The notes beneath the pieces were generated by a model. That model saw nothing but the letters and a program-made list of their open reading frames with translations. It made no database searches and was not told where the DNA came from. Shown one piece after another: positions 14,989 through 23,703 of a stretch of DNA of 64,000 nucleotides; position 1 is the stretch's first letter, and the number at the start of each line of letters is the position of its first letter. The translations under genes were made by a program, and so were the position numbers. This stretch comes from Sphingobium sp. EM0848 (lineage in GTDB: Bacteria > Pseudomonadota > Alphaproteobacteria > Sphingomonadales > Sphingomonadaceae), in contig NZ_JABXWB010000005.1 of NCBI RefSeq assembly GCF_013375555.1, forward strand, positions 558,001-622,000, written 5' to 3'.

Positions 14989-17037
14989 TCAGGACCCATC
15001 TGGCAACGCATAGGCGATCAGGGAATCGCCAAGGCCTGTCCCCATGAATTTGTGCCCTCCTGCGGCGATGACGACATATTGGCGGCCATTTTTCGTCAGA
15101 CGATAGGTCATTGGCGTGGCCTGCCCCCCTGCGGGCAAGCGCGCGCGCCACACGACCTTTCCGGTCCTGACATCATATGCGCGAAAATATTGGTCCGTAG
15201 TCGCCCCGATGAAGATCAGCCCCGATGCGGTCAGCATCGTGCCGCCCATATTGGGGACGCCGATCTTGAACCACAACGGAAACGGCGCCTGATCGCGGGT
15301 GGTGCCGAGCGGCACGTTCCACAAGACCTTGCCGGCCTTCAGGTCGATCGCCGTCAGGCGCCCCCATGGGGGGCGATTGCATGGTGCGCCAAAGGGTGAA
15401 AGAAACGGCTTCATCGACAGGCCGTATGCAGCGCCCTTCGTGGGGATGATCTTTTCACCAGCGGCCGTGCGTCTTGCGATGTCCGCCTGCGGGATCAATT
15501 GCATGATCGCCGGGACCTGATTGGTGTTGGCGATCAGGATACCGCGCTTACGGTCGATCGAAACGCTGCCCCAGTTCGAAGCGCCCATGAAGCTGGGGAA
15601 CTGAACCCATCCTCTGGTTGAGGGTGGGGTGAACGGACCCGCATAATCATGGGAACGGAAAGCCTGTTTGCACCTATATTTGTCATAGGGTGTAAAGCCC
15701 CACATATCGCTGTCGGACAAGTCAGGATCGCGCAGGATAAAGGCAGGATTGGCCGGAAACGGCTGTGTCGGTGAAAGTTTTTCACCCGGCAGCCTGCTTG
15801 CCGGCACGCGGCGCTCCTCCACCGGCGACAAGGGACGGCCCGTCCGTCGATCAAGAATGAAGATATGCCCGATCTTGGTCGCCTGGGCCAGAGCGGGCAC
15901 GGTGCCATTTGCAGTGGGCAGATCGAACAATACCGGCTGTGACGGAACGTCGTAATCCCAGACATCCTTGCGCACGGTATTGAAGTGCCAGCGTACCTTA
16001 CCCGTTGTAGCATCCAGCGCGACGACCGCACTGGAATAATAATCCAGCCCCTTGCGGTGCGCGGCAATGTGATCCGGCGGGGCGTTGCCCATGGGAACAT
16101 AGACCAGATTAAGCGCCGGATCGACTGACATCGGCGCCCAGCTATTGGGCGTCGAACGCACGAATGCCTCACCTTTGGGCGCATCGCCTTTATCGGACAT
16201 GCCCGGAGGCAGGGCGTTCCAGGACCATGTCGGTCGGCCCGTGTGAATGTCGAAAGCACGGATTACGCCAGCGGGCATATCGGTGCGAATATTATCGGCA
16301 ATGCGATTATTGGTGACGATATTGGTCCCAATCACCACCGGCGGCGATGAAATCGATATGTCGCCGCGCTCATATTTGCCAAGGTCGCGCTTCAGATCGA
16401 CAACGCCGTTCGCGCCGAAGGCCGGGCATGACCTGCCCGTGACGGAATCGAAGGCCAGCATGCGGCCATCCAGCGTGCCCGCAACTATCTTGCCCGCACA
16501 CAGCCTGCCTTTCTCCACCTCCACGTCGCGCGCATAGGTGACCCCGCGGCAATTGATCAGATAGGTACTGAAATTGTCCGACCTGGGCTGGACGGCCCAG
16601 ATTTCCTTGCCGGTTTCAGGATTGATGGAAGCAATGCGGCCGTTGCCGGAGCATATATACAGGCGATTTTCAGCGACGATCGGCGTCGCTTCCAACGTCG
16701 GGGACGAGAATTGCGGGGTGCCTTCGACCATCCCGACATGGTAGGTCCAGACAGGTTTGAGCGCCCAGACATTTGCAGGGGTGATCTGTGTCAGCGGCGA
16801 ATAGCGCGACCCGCCGGCATCATTGCCCCAATAATCCCAACTCGCAACCGGCCCGGAAAAGTCGATCGTGGGGTTCGTCCGAAACATGTTGGCCTGCCAA
16901 GCCCAGCCGAACCCGGCGGCTACTGCCATTACCGCACCGGCAATTATTAGCTTTCTATGCCGCAACACCTTCCCCCAAATACATGGTCTGGGCGATACGA
17001 CGATCTCTTTGCAGATCTCATTGATCGCATCGGCCAA
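14989..17037 (-). CDS. Membrane-anchored PQQ-dependent dehydrogenase (glucose/quinate-type)
   Basis: Up to 682 residues. One membrane segment (about 29-48, LIIAGAVMAVAAGFGWAW) precedes an eight-bladed PQQ propeller with repeated AxDxxTGKxxW motifs (SINPETGKEIW, ALDATTGKVRW, AIDLKAGKVLW, AYDVRTGKVVW). The whole-domain similarity is to membrane glucose, quinate and shikimate dehydrogenases, which oxidise periplasmic alcohols and pass electrons to ubiquinone; those usually carry five membrane segments, so this is a reduced version. The start is uncertain: the long frame begins with TTG 17037, and a GTG at 16968 after GGGGGAAG is an alternative. No PQQ biosynthesis genes are in the window. Confidence 0.85.
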   Translation of the reverse strand: MADAINEICKEIVVSPRPCIWGKVLRHRKLIIAGAVMAVAAGFGWAWQANMFRTNPTIDFSGPVASWDYWGNDAGGSRYSPLTQITPANVWALKPVWTYHVGMVEGTPQFSSPTLEATPIVAENRLYICSGNGRIASINPETGKEIWAVQPRSDNFSTYLINCRGVTYARDVEVEKGRLCAGKIVAGTLDGRMLAFDSVTGRSCPAFGANGVVDLKRDLGKYERGDISISSPPVVIGTNIVTNNRIADNIRTDMPAGVIRAFDIHTGRPTWSWNALPPGMSDKGDAPKGEAFVRSTPNSWAPMSVDPALNLVYVPMGNAPPDHIAAHRKGLDYYSSAVVALDATTGKVRWHFNTVRKDVWDYDVPSQPVLFDLPTANGTVPALAQATKIGHIFILDRRTGRPLSPVEERRVPASRLPGEKLSPTQPFPANPAFILRDPDLSDSDMWGFTPYDKYRCKQAFRSHDYAGPFTPPSTRGWVQFPSFMGASNWGSVSIDRKRGILIANTNQVPAIMQLIPQADIARRTAAGEKIIPTKGAAYGLSMKPFLSPFGAPCNRPPWGRLTAIDLKAGKVLWNVPLGTTRDQAPFPLWFKIGVPNMGGTMLTASGLIFIGATTDQYFRAYDVRTGKVVWRARLPAGGQATPMTYRLTKNGRQYVVIAAGGHKFMGTGLGDSLIAYALPDGS

Positions 17038-17375
17038 ACGAACCTTTCACGCCTCCACCGCAGCAACGGATTCGTCCATGCCAAGACCAGCACCCGCAAT
17101 GAAGCGGGATGCAGCCTTGGCAGATGGAGCGCCAGGAATGTTTACCCAAGGCGACGTGGCCCCACTTCCCTCAATTTGACTAGGCCGCCGCCTTTTGGCG
17201 AAAACAAATTCGAGTTCATCCGCGATGCACTCAGGGGTCTCGACGAGGTCCAGCCGCTTTTGGAGATAGCCCGCCCAGCGCCGAATGACAAAGTGTCGAA
17301 CAACGAGAAAGCGAACGTCATGAACCTCATCCGATTCCAGAGGGACGTGTCGACATATCTTCCTCCGATCAGCTC
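17038..17375. other. Upstream region of the PQQ operon with possible gene debris
   Basis: It contains the CTAGTC-type element at 17157-17183. Beyond it, about 17184-17375 reads on the plus strand as an open segment (FEFIRDALRGLDEVQPLLEI, LIRFQRDVSTYLPPISSYLD) that looks protein-like but has no start, no recognised family and runs into the antisense of the hydrolase gene. I treat it as a possible gene fragment. Confidence 0.4.
17157..17183 (-). promoter_or_regulatory. CTAGTC-type element upstream of the PQQ dehydrogenase operon
   Basis: Minus strand CTAGTCAAATTGAGGG followed by AAGTGGGGCCA; 25 of 27 positions equal the element at 7860-7886. It lies 119 bases before the TTG start at 17037 and points towards the gene. 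Confidence 0.6.
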
Positions 17376-18152
17376 CTATCTGGATGTTCCCGCACTCAGG
17401 AAGCCGATCATCGCCGCCGCCAGTGCCGACGGATCTTCCTGCATCGGATAATGCCCGGCATTTTCGAGGACCAGCAGGTCGCAGGAGGGCAGATGCCTAC
17501 GCCAGGTGGCGTCGACCAGTTCCGCCGTGATCGCCTGATCGAAACGCCCGACAATGACTTGCGCCGGCACCGGCAGACCGTCCGCCAGCGCGGTGAAATC
17601 GTCGAGCGCCCAGGATTCGAAATAGGCGGCAAAGGCCTCGATGCTGGCGGTTCGTTCCGAATCCCGCACAAGATCGGCATAAAGCGCATCGGACAGCCTG
17701 TCCGACGTCGAATGCCGGATGATCATCTCGCGCGCGCCATTGTCCCTCGCCGCCGATCGGAACAAGGCCAGCGCGTCGGCATCAAAGGGCGCCGCGCCCG
17801 CCCAGACGGGCGCGATCCCGACCAGCGCTTCGACCCGGCCGGGGGCTTCGGCCGCGACGCGCAGGGCCGCCTTTCCTCCCATGGAATGACCGGCGACGGC
17901 AAAGCTGTCCCAGCCCAGATGGTCCGCCAGCGCCAGCGCGTCCGCGGCGATGGTCGCGACATCATAGGGACCGGCGCGGTCGCCGGAAAGGCCGTAGCCC
18001 CGCTGGTCCATCAACGCGAGCGACCAGTCATCCTCGCTGAAATGCGGTAGCAGGGGATCGAAGCTGCGATGATCCCCGAACCAGCCGTGCAGCGCCAGCA
18101 GATGGCGCGGTCCACGTCCCCGCAGGGCGTGCCCGATGACCGGCGCGCTCAT
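17376..18152 (-). CDS. Alpha/beta hydrolase
   Basis: A 258-residue alpha/beta hydrolase with the nucleophile elbow GHSMGG (Ser90), acid Asp205 (GRFDQ) and base His234 (NAGHYP). HGWFGD near residue 23 supplies the oxyanion loop. The size and triad fit C-C hydrolases and esterases of ring-cleavage pathways. Its ATG overlaps the TGA of the FAH-family gene. Last gene of the operon TonB receptor, VOC, FAH, hydrolase, which suggests it acts on the ring-opened product. Confidence 0.85.
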   Translation of the reverse strand: MSAPVIGHALRGRGPRHLLALHGWFGDHRSFDPLLPHFSEDDWSLALMDQRGYGLSGDRAGPYDVATIAADALALADHLGWDSFAVAGHSMGGKAALRVAAEAPGRVEALVGIAPVWAGAAPFDADALALFRSAARDNGAREMIIRHSTSDRLSDALYADLVRDSERTASIEAFAAYFESWALDDFTALADGLPVPAQVIVGRFDQAITAELVDATWRRHLPSCDLLVLENAGHYPMQEDPSALAAAMIGFLSAGTSR

Positions 18153-19144
18153 GCCGCGACATACCGTTCGACGCGCTGATCGATCGCGCCGAAGAGGGAG
18201 ACGTCCCGCGCATCGAACATCTCCAGCCGGACATGGTCGCCAAAACGCAGATAGGGCGTGGTGGGCGCCCCGTTGCGAAGCTGCTCATGCGCCCTCTCCT
18301 CGGCGATGCAGCCGCTGCCGTGCCGGGCATGATCGGCATTGGCGAGTGCGCCCGCGCCGATCACCGTGCCCGCGCGCAACTCCCGCGTCCGCGCCGCATG
18401 GGCGATCAGCTGGGCGTAATCGAAACTGGCGTCGATGCCCGGCTGAAGCTCCCCCAATCGCCTGCCGTTGATGTGGATGCGATAGATGCCCGACAGCAGC
18501 CGCCCGTTCCACGCGTCGCCCAGCTCGTCGGGGGTCACCGCCACCGGCCCCATGCTGTTGACGCACTTGCCCTGGAGGAAACCGAAACCGCGGCCGATTT
18601 CGGGCGGAATCACGCCACGCAGCGAATAATCGTTCAGCAGCACGATCAGCCGCACATGGCCCGGCGCGTCCTCGACTGTCACACCCATCGGCACGTCGCC
18701 GGTGATGACCGCGATCTCCGCCTCTATGTCGATGCCCAGCGCCTCGTCCTCGGTCAGCCGCAGGGGCTGTCCGGGGCCGAGAATGGGGTCCGAAAGGCCC
18801 TGATACATCAGCGGAACCTCGAAGAAATCCTCCGGCGGCCTGGCGCCACGCGCGGCGCGGACCACCGACATGTGATGATAATAGGCGCTGCCGTCGAGGA
18901 ACTGATAGGCGCGCGGCAACGGCGCCAGCGCGGCGGCGGGATCGAAATCGAACGCGCCCTCCGCCCTGCCCTCGGCCAGCGCCCGCTCCAGTGCATGCAG
19001 CGCCGGTTCGGCATCCGCCCAGTCATCGAGCGCGGCCTGCAGGGTCGGTGCGATACCCGTCGCCCGCACCGCCTTGCGCATGTCGGCCGAAACGACCAGA
19101 AGCCGGCCATCGCGGCCGCCCTCGTTCAGACTTGCCAGCTTCAT
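18149..19144 (-). CDS. Fumarylacetoacetate hydrolase-family protein
   Basis: A 331-residue protein with an FAH-fold catalytic half (about 95-325). The metal ligands are visible in DIEAEIAVITGD (E-x-E) and LIVLLNDYSLR (Asp), and LQGKCVNSMGP and FGDHVRLEMF close the domain. Members hydrolyse or decarboxylate acylpyruvates after aromatic ring cleavage. Full-length FAH enzymes are longer, so this belongs to the broader family. It overlaps both neighbours by ATGA, so the three genes are translated together. Confidence 0.87.
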   Translation of the reverse strand: MKLASLNEGGRDGRLLVVSADMRKAVRATGIAPTLQAALDDWADAEPALHALERALAEGRAEGAFDFDPAAALAPLPRAYQFLDGSAYYHHMSVVRAARGARPPEDFFEVPLMYQGLSDPILGPGQPLRLTEDEALGIDIEAEIAVITGDVPMGVTVEDAPGHVRLIVLLNDYSLRGVIPPEIGRGFGFLQGKCVNSMGPVAVTPDELGDAWNGRLLSGIYRIHINGRRLGELQPGIDASFDYAQLIAHAARTRELRAGTVIGAGALANADHARHGSGCIAEERAHEQLRNGAPTTPYLRFGDHVRLEMFDARDVSLFGAIDQRVERYVAA

Positions 19145-19695
19145 TGCAGCACCTCCCGCCGATAGCCGCTGGCGCTGCCGAAGACGCGCTCCCGGTTCGA
19201 CCAGTCATGGGTTTCGTTCCAGCAGTCGAGCACCGCCACGGCTTCCTGCTCGAATCGCGCATGCTGTTCCGGCGTCCCGGTACGGGCCGTCAGTTCCAGC
19301 CGGTGCCCGGAGGGGTCGAAGAAATAGATGGAGAGGATGAAATCGTCATGGTCGGTGGGACCGAGCACGTCGATGCCCTTCGCCTCCAGTTCGGCCTTGG
19401 CCTTGTTGAGCGCGTCGACGCTTTCAACCTCGAAGGCGAAATGCTGCACCCAGTCGGGGGTGTTGCGGTCCTTGATGCCGGGCGGCGCCTTGGGCACTTC
19501 GAAAAAGGCGATGTTGGACCCGTCCTCCATCTCGAAGAAGATGTGGATGTGCGGACTATATTCGCCGGTGGAGGGCACATGATCCTCCCCCATGGCGTGG
19601 GTGAATGTAAGGCCAAGGACGGTGGTGTAGAACTCCACCGTCTCCGCCGCATCCACACACCGGAATGCGGCATGATGCAGCTTCTTGCACAGCAT
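19141..19695 (-). CDS. VOC-family dioxygenase/glyoxalase
   Basis: A 184-residue single VOC domain pair: LHHAAFRCVDAAETVEFY at the N-terminus supplies the first metal His, DWVQHFAFEVES the second, and FFDPSGHRLELT the Glu. Such proteins include ring-cleaving dioxygenases and glyoxalases. Co-transcription with an FAH-family enzyme, a hydrolase and a TonB receptor favours a ring-cleavage role. The start at 19695 is chosen for the GGAGAAAAACCG ribosome site; the open frame extends upstream into the receptor gene. It ends in an ATGA overlap with the FAH gene. Confidence 0.85.
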   Translation of the reverse strand: MLCKKLHHAAFRCVDAAETVEFYTTVLGLTFTHAMGEDHVPSTGEYSPHIHIFFEMEDGSNIAFFEVPKAPPGIKDRNTPDWVQHFAFEVESVDALNKAKAELEAKGIDVLGPTDHDDFILSIYFFDPSGHRLELTARTGTPEQHARFEQEAVAVLDCWNETHDWSNRERVFGSASGYRREVLQ

Positions 19696-19726
19696 CGGTT
19701 TTTCTCCTGTCAAAATCCCTGTTCCT

Positions 19727-22588
19727 TCAAAATCTGGTGCGCACGCCGACGCGGAACTGGCGGCCGATGACGTCATAGATATAGCCGTTGACGCCGGTCT
19801 GGATCGTGCTGGCGGTCGAATAGTTGGGCGAGGCCGGCGGGCCCTTGTCGAGCAGGTTCTGCACCGCGAAATAGACCTCCGTGCCCTTGGCGGCGCCGTC
19901 GATGCGCCAGGTCATCGACCAGTCGAGATAGAAGGCGGAGGACACGCTGTTGTCGTCGATATCGACGCCCTCGACCCACGCGTTGTTGAGCTTGCCCGCG
20001 CTGATGAAGCGGCCGGTCAGGGTGGAGGCGACCTTGCCCAGATCATAGGTGGCGGAGGCCATGCCCCGCCAGCGCGGCACCGCCTTGGACGGTTGCGATT
20101 CATTGGCGTTGGTCCCGGCATAGTCTACCTTCTGCCCGTCGGCCTTCTCCGACCGTTGGTCCACATAGGTCGCGACCGCCCGCAATATGAGGTCGCCCTT
20201 GCCCAGTTCCGTGCGGTAAGTCCCCTCGATATCAACGCCCCTTGTTCGTTCCGCATTGATGTTCTGCGGCACCAGCAGGATGCTGGTGATCGGTCCGGCA
20301 GGCGATCCGCGGGTGATGAAGCCGCATTGCGCGGTGATCCCCTGCTGGCATTTGTCGATCACGCGCTGGGCGATCAGGCTGGCGATCGCGCCGTCGATCT
20401 TGATGTCGAAATAATCGACCGAGAGCGACAGGCCGCGAAGCCAGGCCGGGCGATAGACGATACCGAACGACCTGGTGTCCGCCCTTTCCGGCTTCAGGTC
20501 CGGATTGCCCTGGCTGACGGTACGCGAACTGTAGCTGGTGCCCGTCACCGGATCGTCCACGGTCTGGTTGAGCGTGGCGCCGCCCTGGAAAAGTTCGCTG
20601 AGATTGGGCGCGCGGATGTCGCGTGAGACGACGCCCCGGACACGGAACTGGTCGTCCAGATCCCAGGTCGAACCGACTTTCCAGGTCGTCACCGATCCGC
20701 TGAGGCTGTAGTCGGTCAGGCGGATGGCGGCGTTGAGGTCGAGCGACTTGACGAAGGACTTGTCCGCCAGCAGCGGCACCACCGTTTCGAAAAAGGCTTC
20801 CTTGACGTCATATTTGCCCCGCGACGGCTTGAAATTGCCGACGAAGAAAGCGTCGGTCAACGAAAGGGCGTCGGCCGTGGAACGATATTTCTCGCGCCGC
20901 GCCTCAACGCCGAGGGCAACAGAAACCGGCCCGGCCCAGAGCGAGAAAGGCTCACCGCGCAGGCTGGCCGCCGCCACATCCTGCTGGATGCGGATGTCCT
21001 GCACAGAGCGGCCGAAGACATAGTTGCGCGCGGCCTGCGAACTTGACCCGGCCCCGAAGATGTTGAGCGGCACGCAGCCATTGGTCGGATCGGCCAGGGT
21101 CGACCGGCAGACGATCTGGCCGTTGGCCGGATTGGCGACCGCATCGACCGCGCGGTTGAAATTGGCGACGATGGGATTGTTGGCATAGGCGCCGGTCGAG
21201 AAATCGGTCACCCCATGCTGGACATAGGCGTCCCAGGACCAACCGCCGGCCAGCCTGCCCTCCAGCCCGGCGACATAGCGTTGCTGCTCACGCCGGTTGC
21301 GCCCGCGCAACGGGCCCCAGTCGAGGAACATGCGCCCCATCTGGAAGCTATTGAGGCCCAGCGACGCCATTTGCGTGCGGACGTCCGCGGGCAGGAAGGC
21401 ATTGTCGCGCTGGATCGTGATATTGCCGCCACGGTCATAGACACGGGCGACGATCTCGTTCCAGGCCCTGGCATAGTTCGCCTCGCCATAGACGGTGATG
21501 CCGGGCGTCAGGTCATAGCTCAACCGACCATAAGCGGTGCCGTAGCGCAGCGGCACGGCCAGTTCGATCGCCTGGCTGATGTCCTCGACATCGCCGCCAA
21601 AGGCGGAAATGCCGCTGACCGTGCCGGGATCATAGGGCATCAGCGTGCCGCCCGGCCCGAACTGCATGTTGCGCAGCGTATTGGGCCGGGTGACGCCGCC
21701 GACCGTGACGGTCGCCGGTCCGGTGATCAGCCCGCCGGAGGTTTCGTTGCTGGCGCCTACGCCCGTCCGGATGATGCGTCGGGGCTGGCCGTTCGTCGCC
21801 GTCCAGCCGGGGTTGAAGATGACCTTGCGCCCCTTGAACCAGTCGCGCGAGGTCGCCTTCCCCGCCCCGTCATCGTCATGATATTCGCCGCTCAGGATGA
21901 AATGGCCGCGCCCGCCGGCAAAGCTGGTGCCGTAGGAAAGCTCCGCCTTGAAACTCCGCGCGTCGCCCGCGTCGGCGATACCGCTCTGGATGTTCGCCAT
22001 CGCGCCCTCGAACTTGCGGTCGAGGACGAAATTGACGACCCCCGCGACCGCGTCCGATCCCCAGGCCGCCGATGCGCCGCCCGTCACCACGTCGACGCGC
22101 TGGACCAGCGCCTGCGGCAGCAGGTTGATGTCGACATTGCCGGTGATGGTGGACGGCACCACCCGATGCCCGTCCAGCAGCACCAGCGTCCGGTTCGCAC
22201 CCAGGCTGCGCAGGTTGAAGAGGTTGGAGCCGACCGTCGCCGAAGCGCCCGTATTGGCGATGCGCGGCGTGTTCGACCCGACCAGCGCCGGCAACTGGTT
22301 GACATAATCGGCGATGCTGGCGGGCGCGGCCGCCCTGATCTGCTCCACCCCGATGACGGTGGTGGGCGTCGGCGCGGTGAAGCCCTCCCGCACCACGCGG
22401 GAGCCGGTGACCACGATATCGCTCACCGATACTTCCCCCTTCGCCTGCGCCGCCGCTTCCGCCATCTGGGCGCGGGCCGCGCCGGCATCGATCAGGCACA
22501 GGATCGCGGCCGCCGCGCTCGTCGCCTTCAGGCGGCTGCGGCGGTTCAGGCGGCGCCTCTCCATCGATCCCTGCTCTTGCGCAATCAT
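19727..22588 (-). CDS. TonB-dependent outer-membrane receptor
   Basis: About 953 residues. A signal peptide (hydrophobic Ala-rich core ending AGAARAQ) is followed by a TonB box-like DIVVTGSRV, a plug domain, and a long beta barrel ending in VGVRTRF with the terminal Phe expected for Bam assembly. The RNxRxxRYVAGLEG and RDIRAPNLSELFQGG blocks are typical sphingomonad receptors for organic substrates. The start at 22588 is chosen because GAGAGG lies six bases upstream. First gene of the operon with VOC, FAH and hydrolase genes, so it likely imports their substrate. The truncated receptor at 59221-60825 is a close paralogue. Confidence 0.9.
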   Translation of the reverse strand: MIAQEQGSMERRRLNRRSRLKATSAAAAILCLIDAGAARAQMAEAAAQAKGEVSVSDIVVTGSRVVREGFTAPTPTTVIGVEQIRAAAPASIADYVNQLPALVGSNTPRIANTGASATVGSNLFNLRSLGANRTLVLLDGHRVVPSTITGNVDINLLPQALVQRVDVVTGGASAAWGSDAVAGVVNFVLDRKFEGAMANIQSGIADAGDARSFKAELSYGTSFAGGRGHFILSGEYHDDDGAGKATSRDWFKGRKVIFNPGWTATNGQPRRIIRTGVGASNETSGGLITGPATVTVGGVTRPNTLRNMQFGPGGTLMPYDPGTVSGISAFGGDVEDISQAIELAVPLRYGTAYGRLSYDLTPGITVYGEANYARAWNEIVARVYDRGGNITIQRDNAFLPADVRTQMASLGLNSFQMGRMFLDWGPLRGRNRREQQRYVAGLEGRLAGGWSWDAYVQHGVTDFSTGAYANNPIVANFNRAVDAVANPANGQIVCRSTLADPTNGCVPLNIFGAGSSSQAARNYVFGRSVQDIRIQQDVAAASLRGEPFSLWAGPVSVALGVEARREKYRSTADALSLTDAFFVGNFKPSRGKYDVKEAFFETVVPLLADKSFVKSLDLNAAIRLTDYSLSGSVTTWKVGSTWDLDDQFRVRGVVSRDIRAPNLSELFQGGATLNQTVDDPVTGTSYSSRTVSQGNPDLKPERADTRSFGIVYRPAWLRGLSLSVDYFDIKIDGAIASLIAQRVIDKCQQGITAQCGFITRGSPAGPITSILLVPQNINAERTRGVDIEGTYRTELGKGDLILRAVATYVDQRSEKADGQKVDYAGTNANESQPSKAVPRWRGMASATYDLGKVASTLTGRFISAGKLNNAWVEGVDIDDNSVSSAFYLDWSMTWRIDGAAKGTEVYFAVQNLLDKGPPASPNYSTASTIQTGVNGYIYDVIGRQFRVGVRTRF

Positions 22589-22815
22589 TCCCATCCTCTC
22601 TCTTCCCCTGTCCTGTGTATCCGGCGGGGCGTGTCGCCCTCTGTTCCGTCGCTCCTTCTCTGGCACGGCCGTTCACGGCGCGCTGTCGGCACGATCCATC
22701 GGCTTGCCAATCAGTCCGGTTTTTCGAAGCGGGATGGGGATGGAGCGGTTCGCTCCGCGCCCATTTGCGTTAGATACGGCTCGGCTGGCGGCAACGAAAA
22801 AGATGGGACGAGGAT

Positions 22816-23676
22816 ATGGGCGGCATAATGCAGGAACGACTGATCTGGATATTTTCCGGCCGTTTCGGACGAGCAACCGTCAACCTGAACGACCGTCCGC
22901 TGGTCGAACATTGCCATCGCCAGATCAACATCCTGTTCAAGATGGGCGGCGCGGACGCGCTGTTCCAGGCGGGCGGGAAGGATCTGGTGCTGGACGACGA
23001 TAGCGTCCTGCTCTTCAATTCCTGGCTGCCCCATGCCAAGCTCGCCAATGACGGCAAGCCGACGCTGATCCTGTCCCTGTTCATCGAGCCGGCCTGGCTG
23101 TCCGAAGTCCTGCCCGAAACCGCAACGGTAGTGGAAAGCCTGTTCCCGCTGGCCAGCGCCCGGCTCAACGACGATGTCCGGATGCTGGCGAACCGCCTGG
23201 CCTCGGCGATCCCGACCCATGTGCGCGACGTGGAGGATCAGTGCGACGAACTGTTGCTGAACCTGATGGACGCGCTGGTTGTGCACCATGCCGACCAGTC
23301 GGTCGACCGGGCCGCGCTTCCGCGCCGCCGCATGGTCGATTTCCGTATCCGCAAGGCGCTTTCCTACATCCACGACCATGCGCTGCGGAACCCGCGCATG
23401 GAGGAGGTCGCGCGCGAGGTCGGCCTGTCCCGGTCGCGCTTCTTCGAACAGTTCCGCCGCTGCGTCGGCACCTCGCCCCAGCATTATGCCGATTATGTCC
23501 GGCTGACCGCCGCGACCCGGCGCCTCAGCACCACCGACCTGCCGCTCATCGAACTGGCCGACGAGCTGGGATTTGCCGGCCACAGCAATTTCACCCGTTT
23601 CTTCACCCAGCATATCGGCGTGTCGCCCAGCGAGTTCCGCCGTCAGACCGCGACCGGCGAACTGGCCACGCCCTGA
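22816..23676 (+). CDS. AraC-family transcriptional regulator
   Basis: A 286-residue activator: N-terminal sensing domain (about 1-160) and C-terminal double helix-turn-helix (about 185-280, VAREVGLSRSRFFEQFRRC and LADELGFAGHSNFTRFF). It diverges from the TonB receptor operon across 227 bases that include the hairpin GGAGCG-GTT-CGCTCC (22742-22756), so it probably activates that operon. ATG 22828 is an alternative start and aligns better with the paralogue at 45776-46612, which shares the FGRATVN opening. Confidence 0.88.
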   Translation: MGGIMQERLIWIFSGRFGRATVNLNDRPLVEHCHRQINILFKMGGADALFQAGGKDLVLDDDSVLLFNSWLPHAKLANDGKPTLILSLFIEPAWLSEVLPETATVVESLFPLASARLNDDVRMLANRLASAIPTHVRDVEDQCDELLLNLMDALVVHHADQSVDRAALPRRRMVDFRIRKALSYIHDHALRNPRMEEVAREVGLSRSRFFEQFRRCVGTSPQHYADYVRLTAATRRLSTTDLPLIELADELGFAGHSNFTRFFTQHIGVSPSEFRRQTATGELATP

Positions 23677-23703
23677 CGGCGATGCAGATGGATGGTCCTC
23701 CCG

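Noticed and set aside
21215-22828. Open frame of more than 500 codons antisense to the TonB receptor
   Set aside because: Composition is Arg/Asp/His-rich with no domain; the opposite strand has an unmistakable receptor. Similar antisense frames at 25930-27507, 32289-34097 and 49380-50909 were rejected for the same reason.
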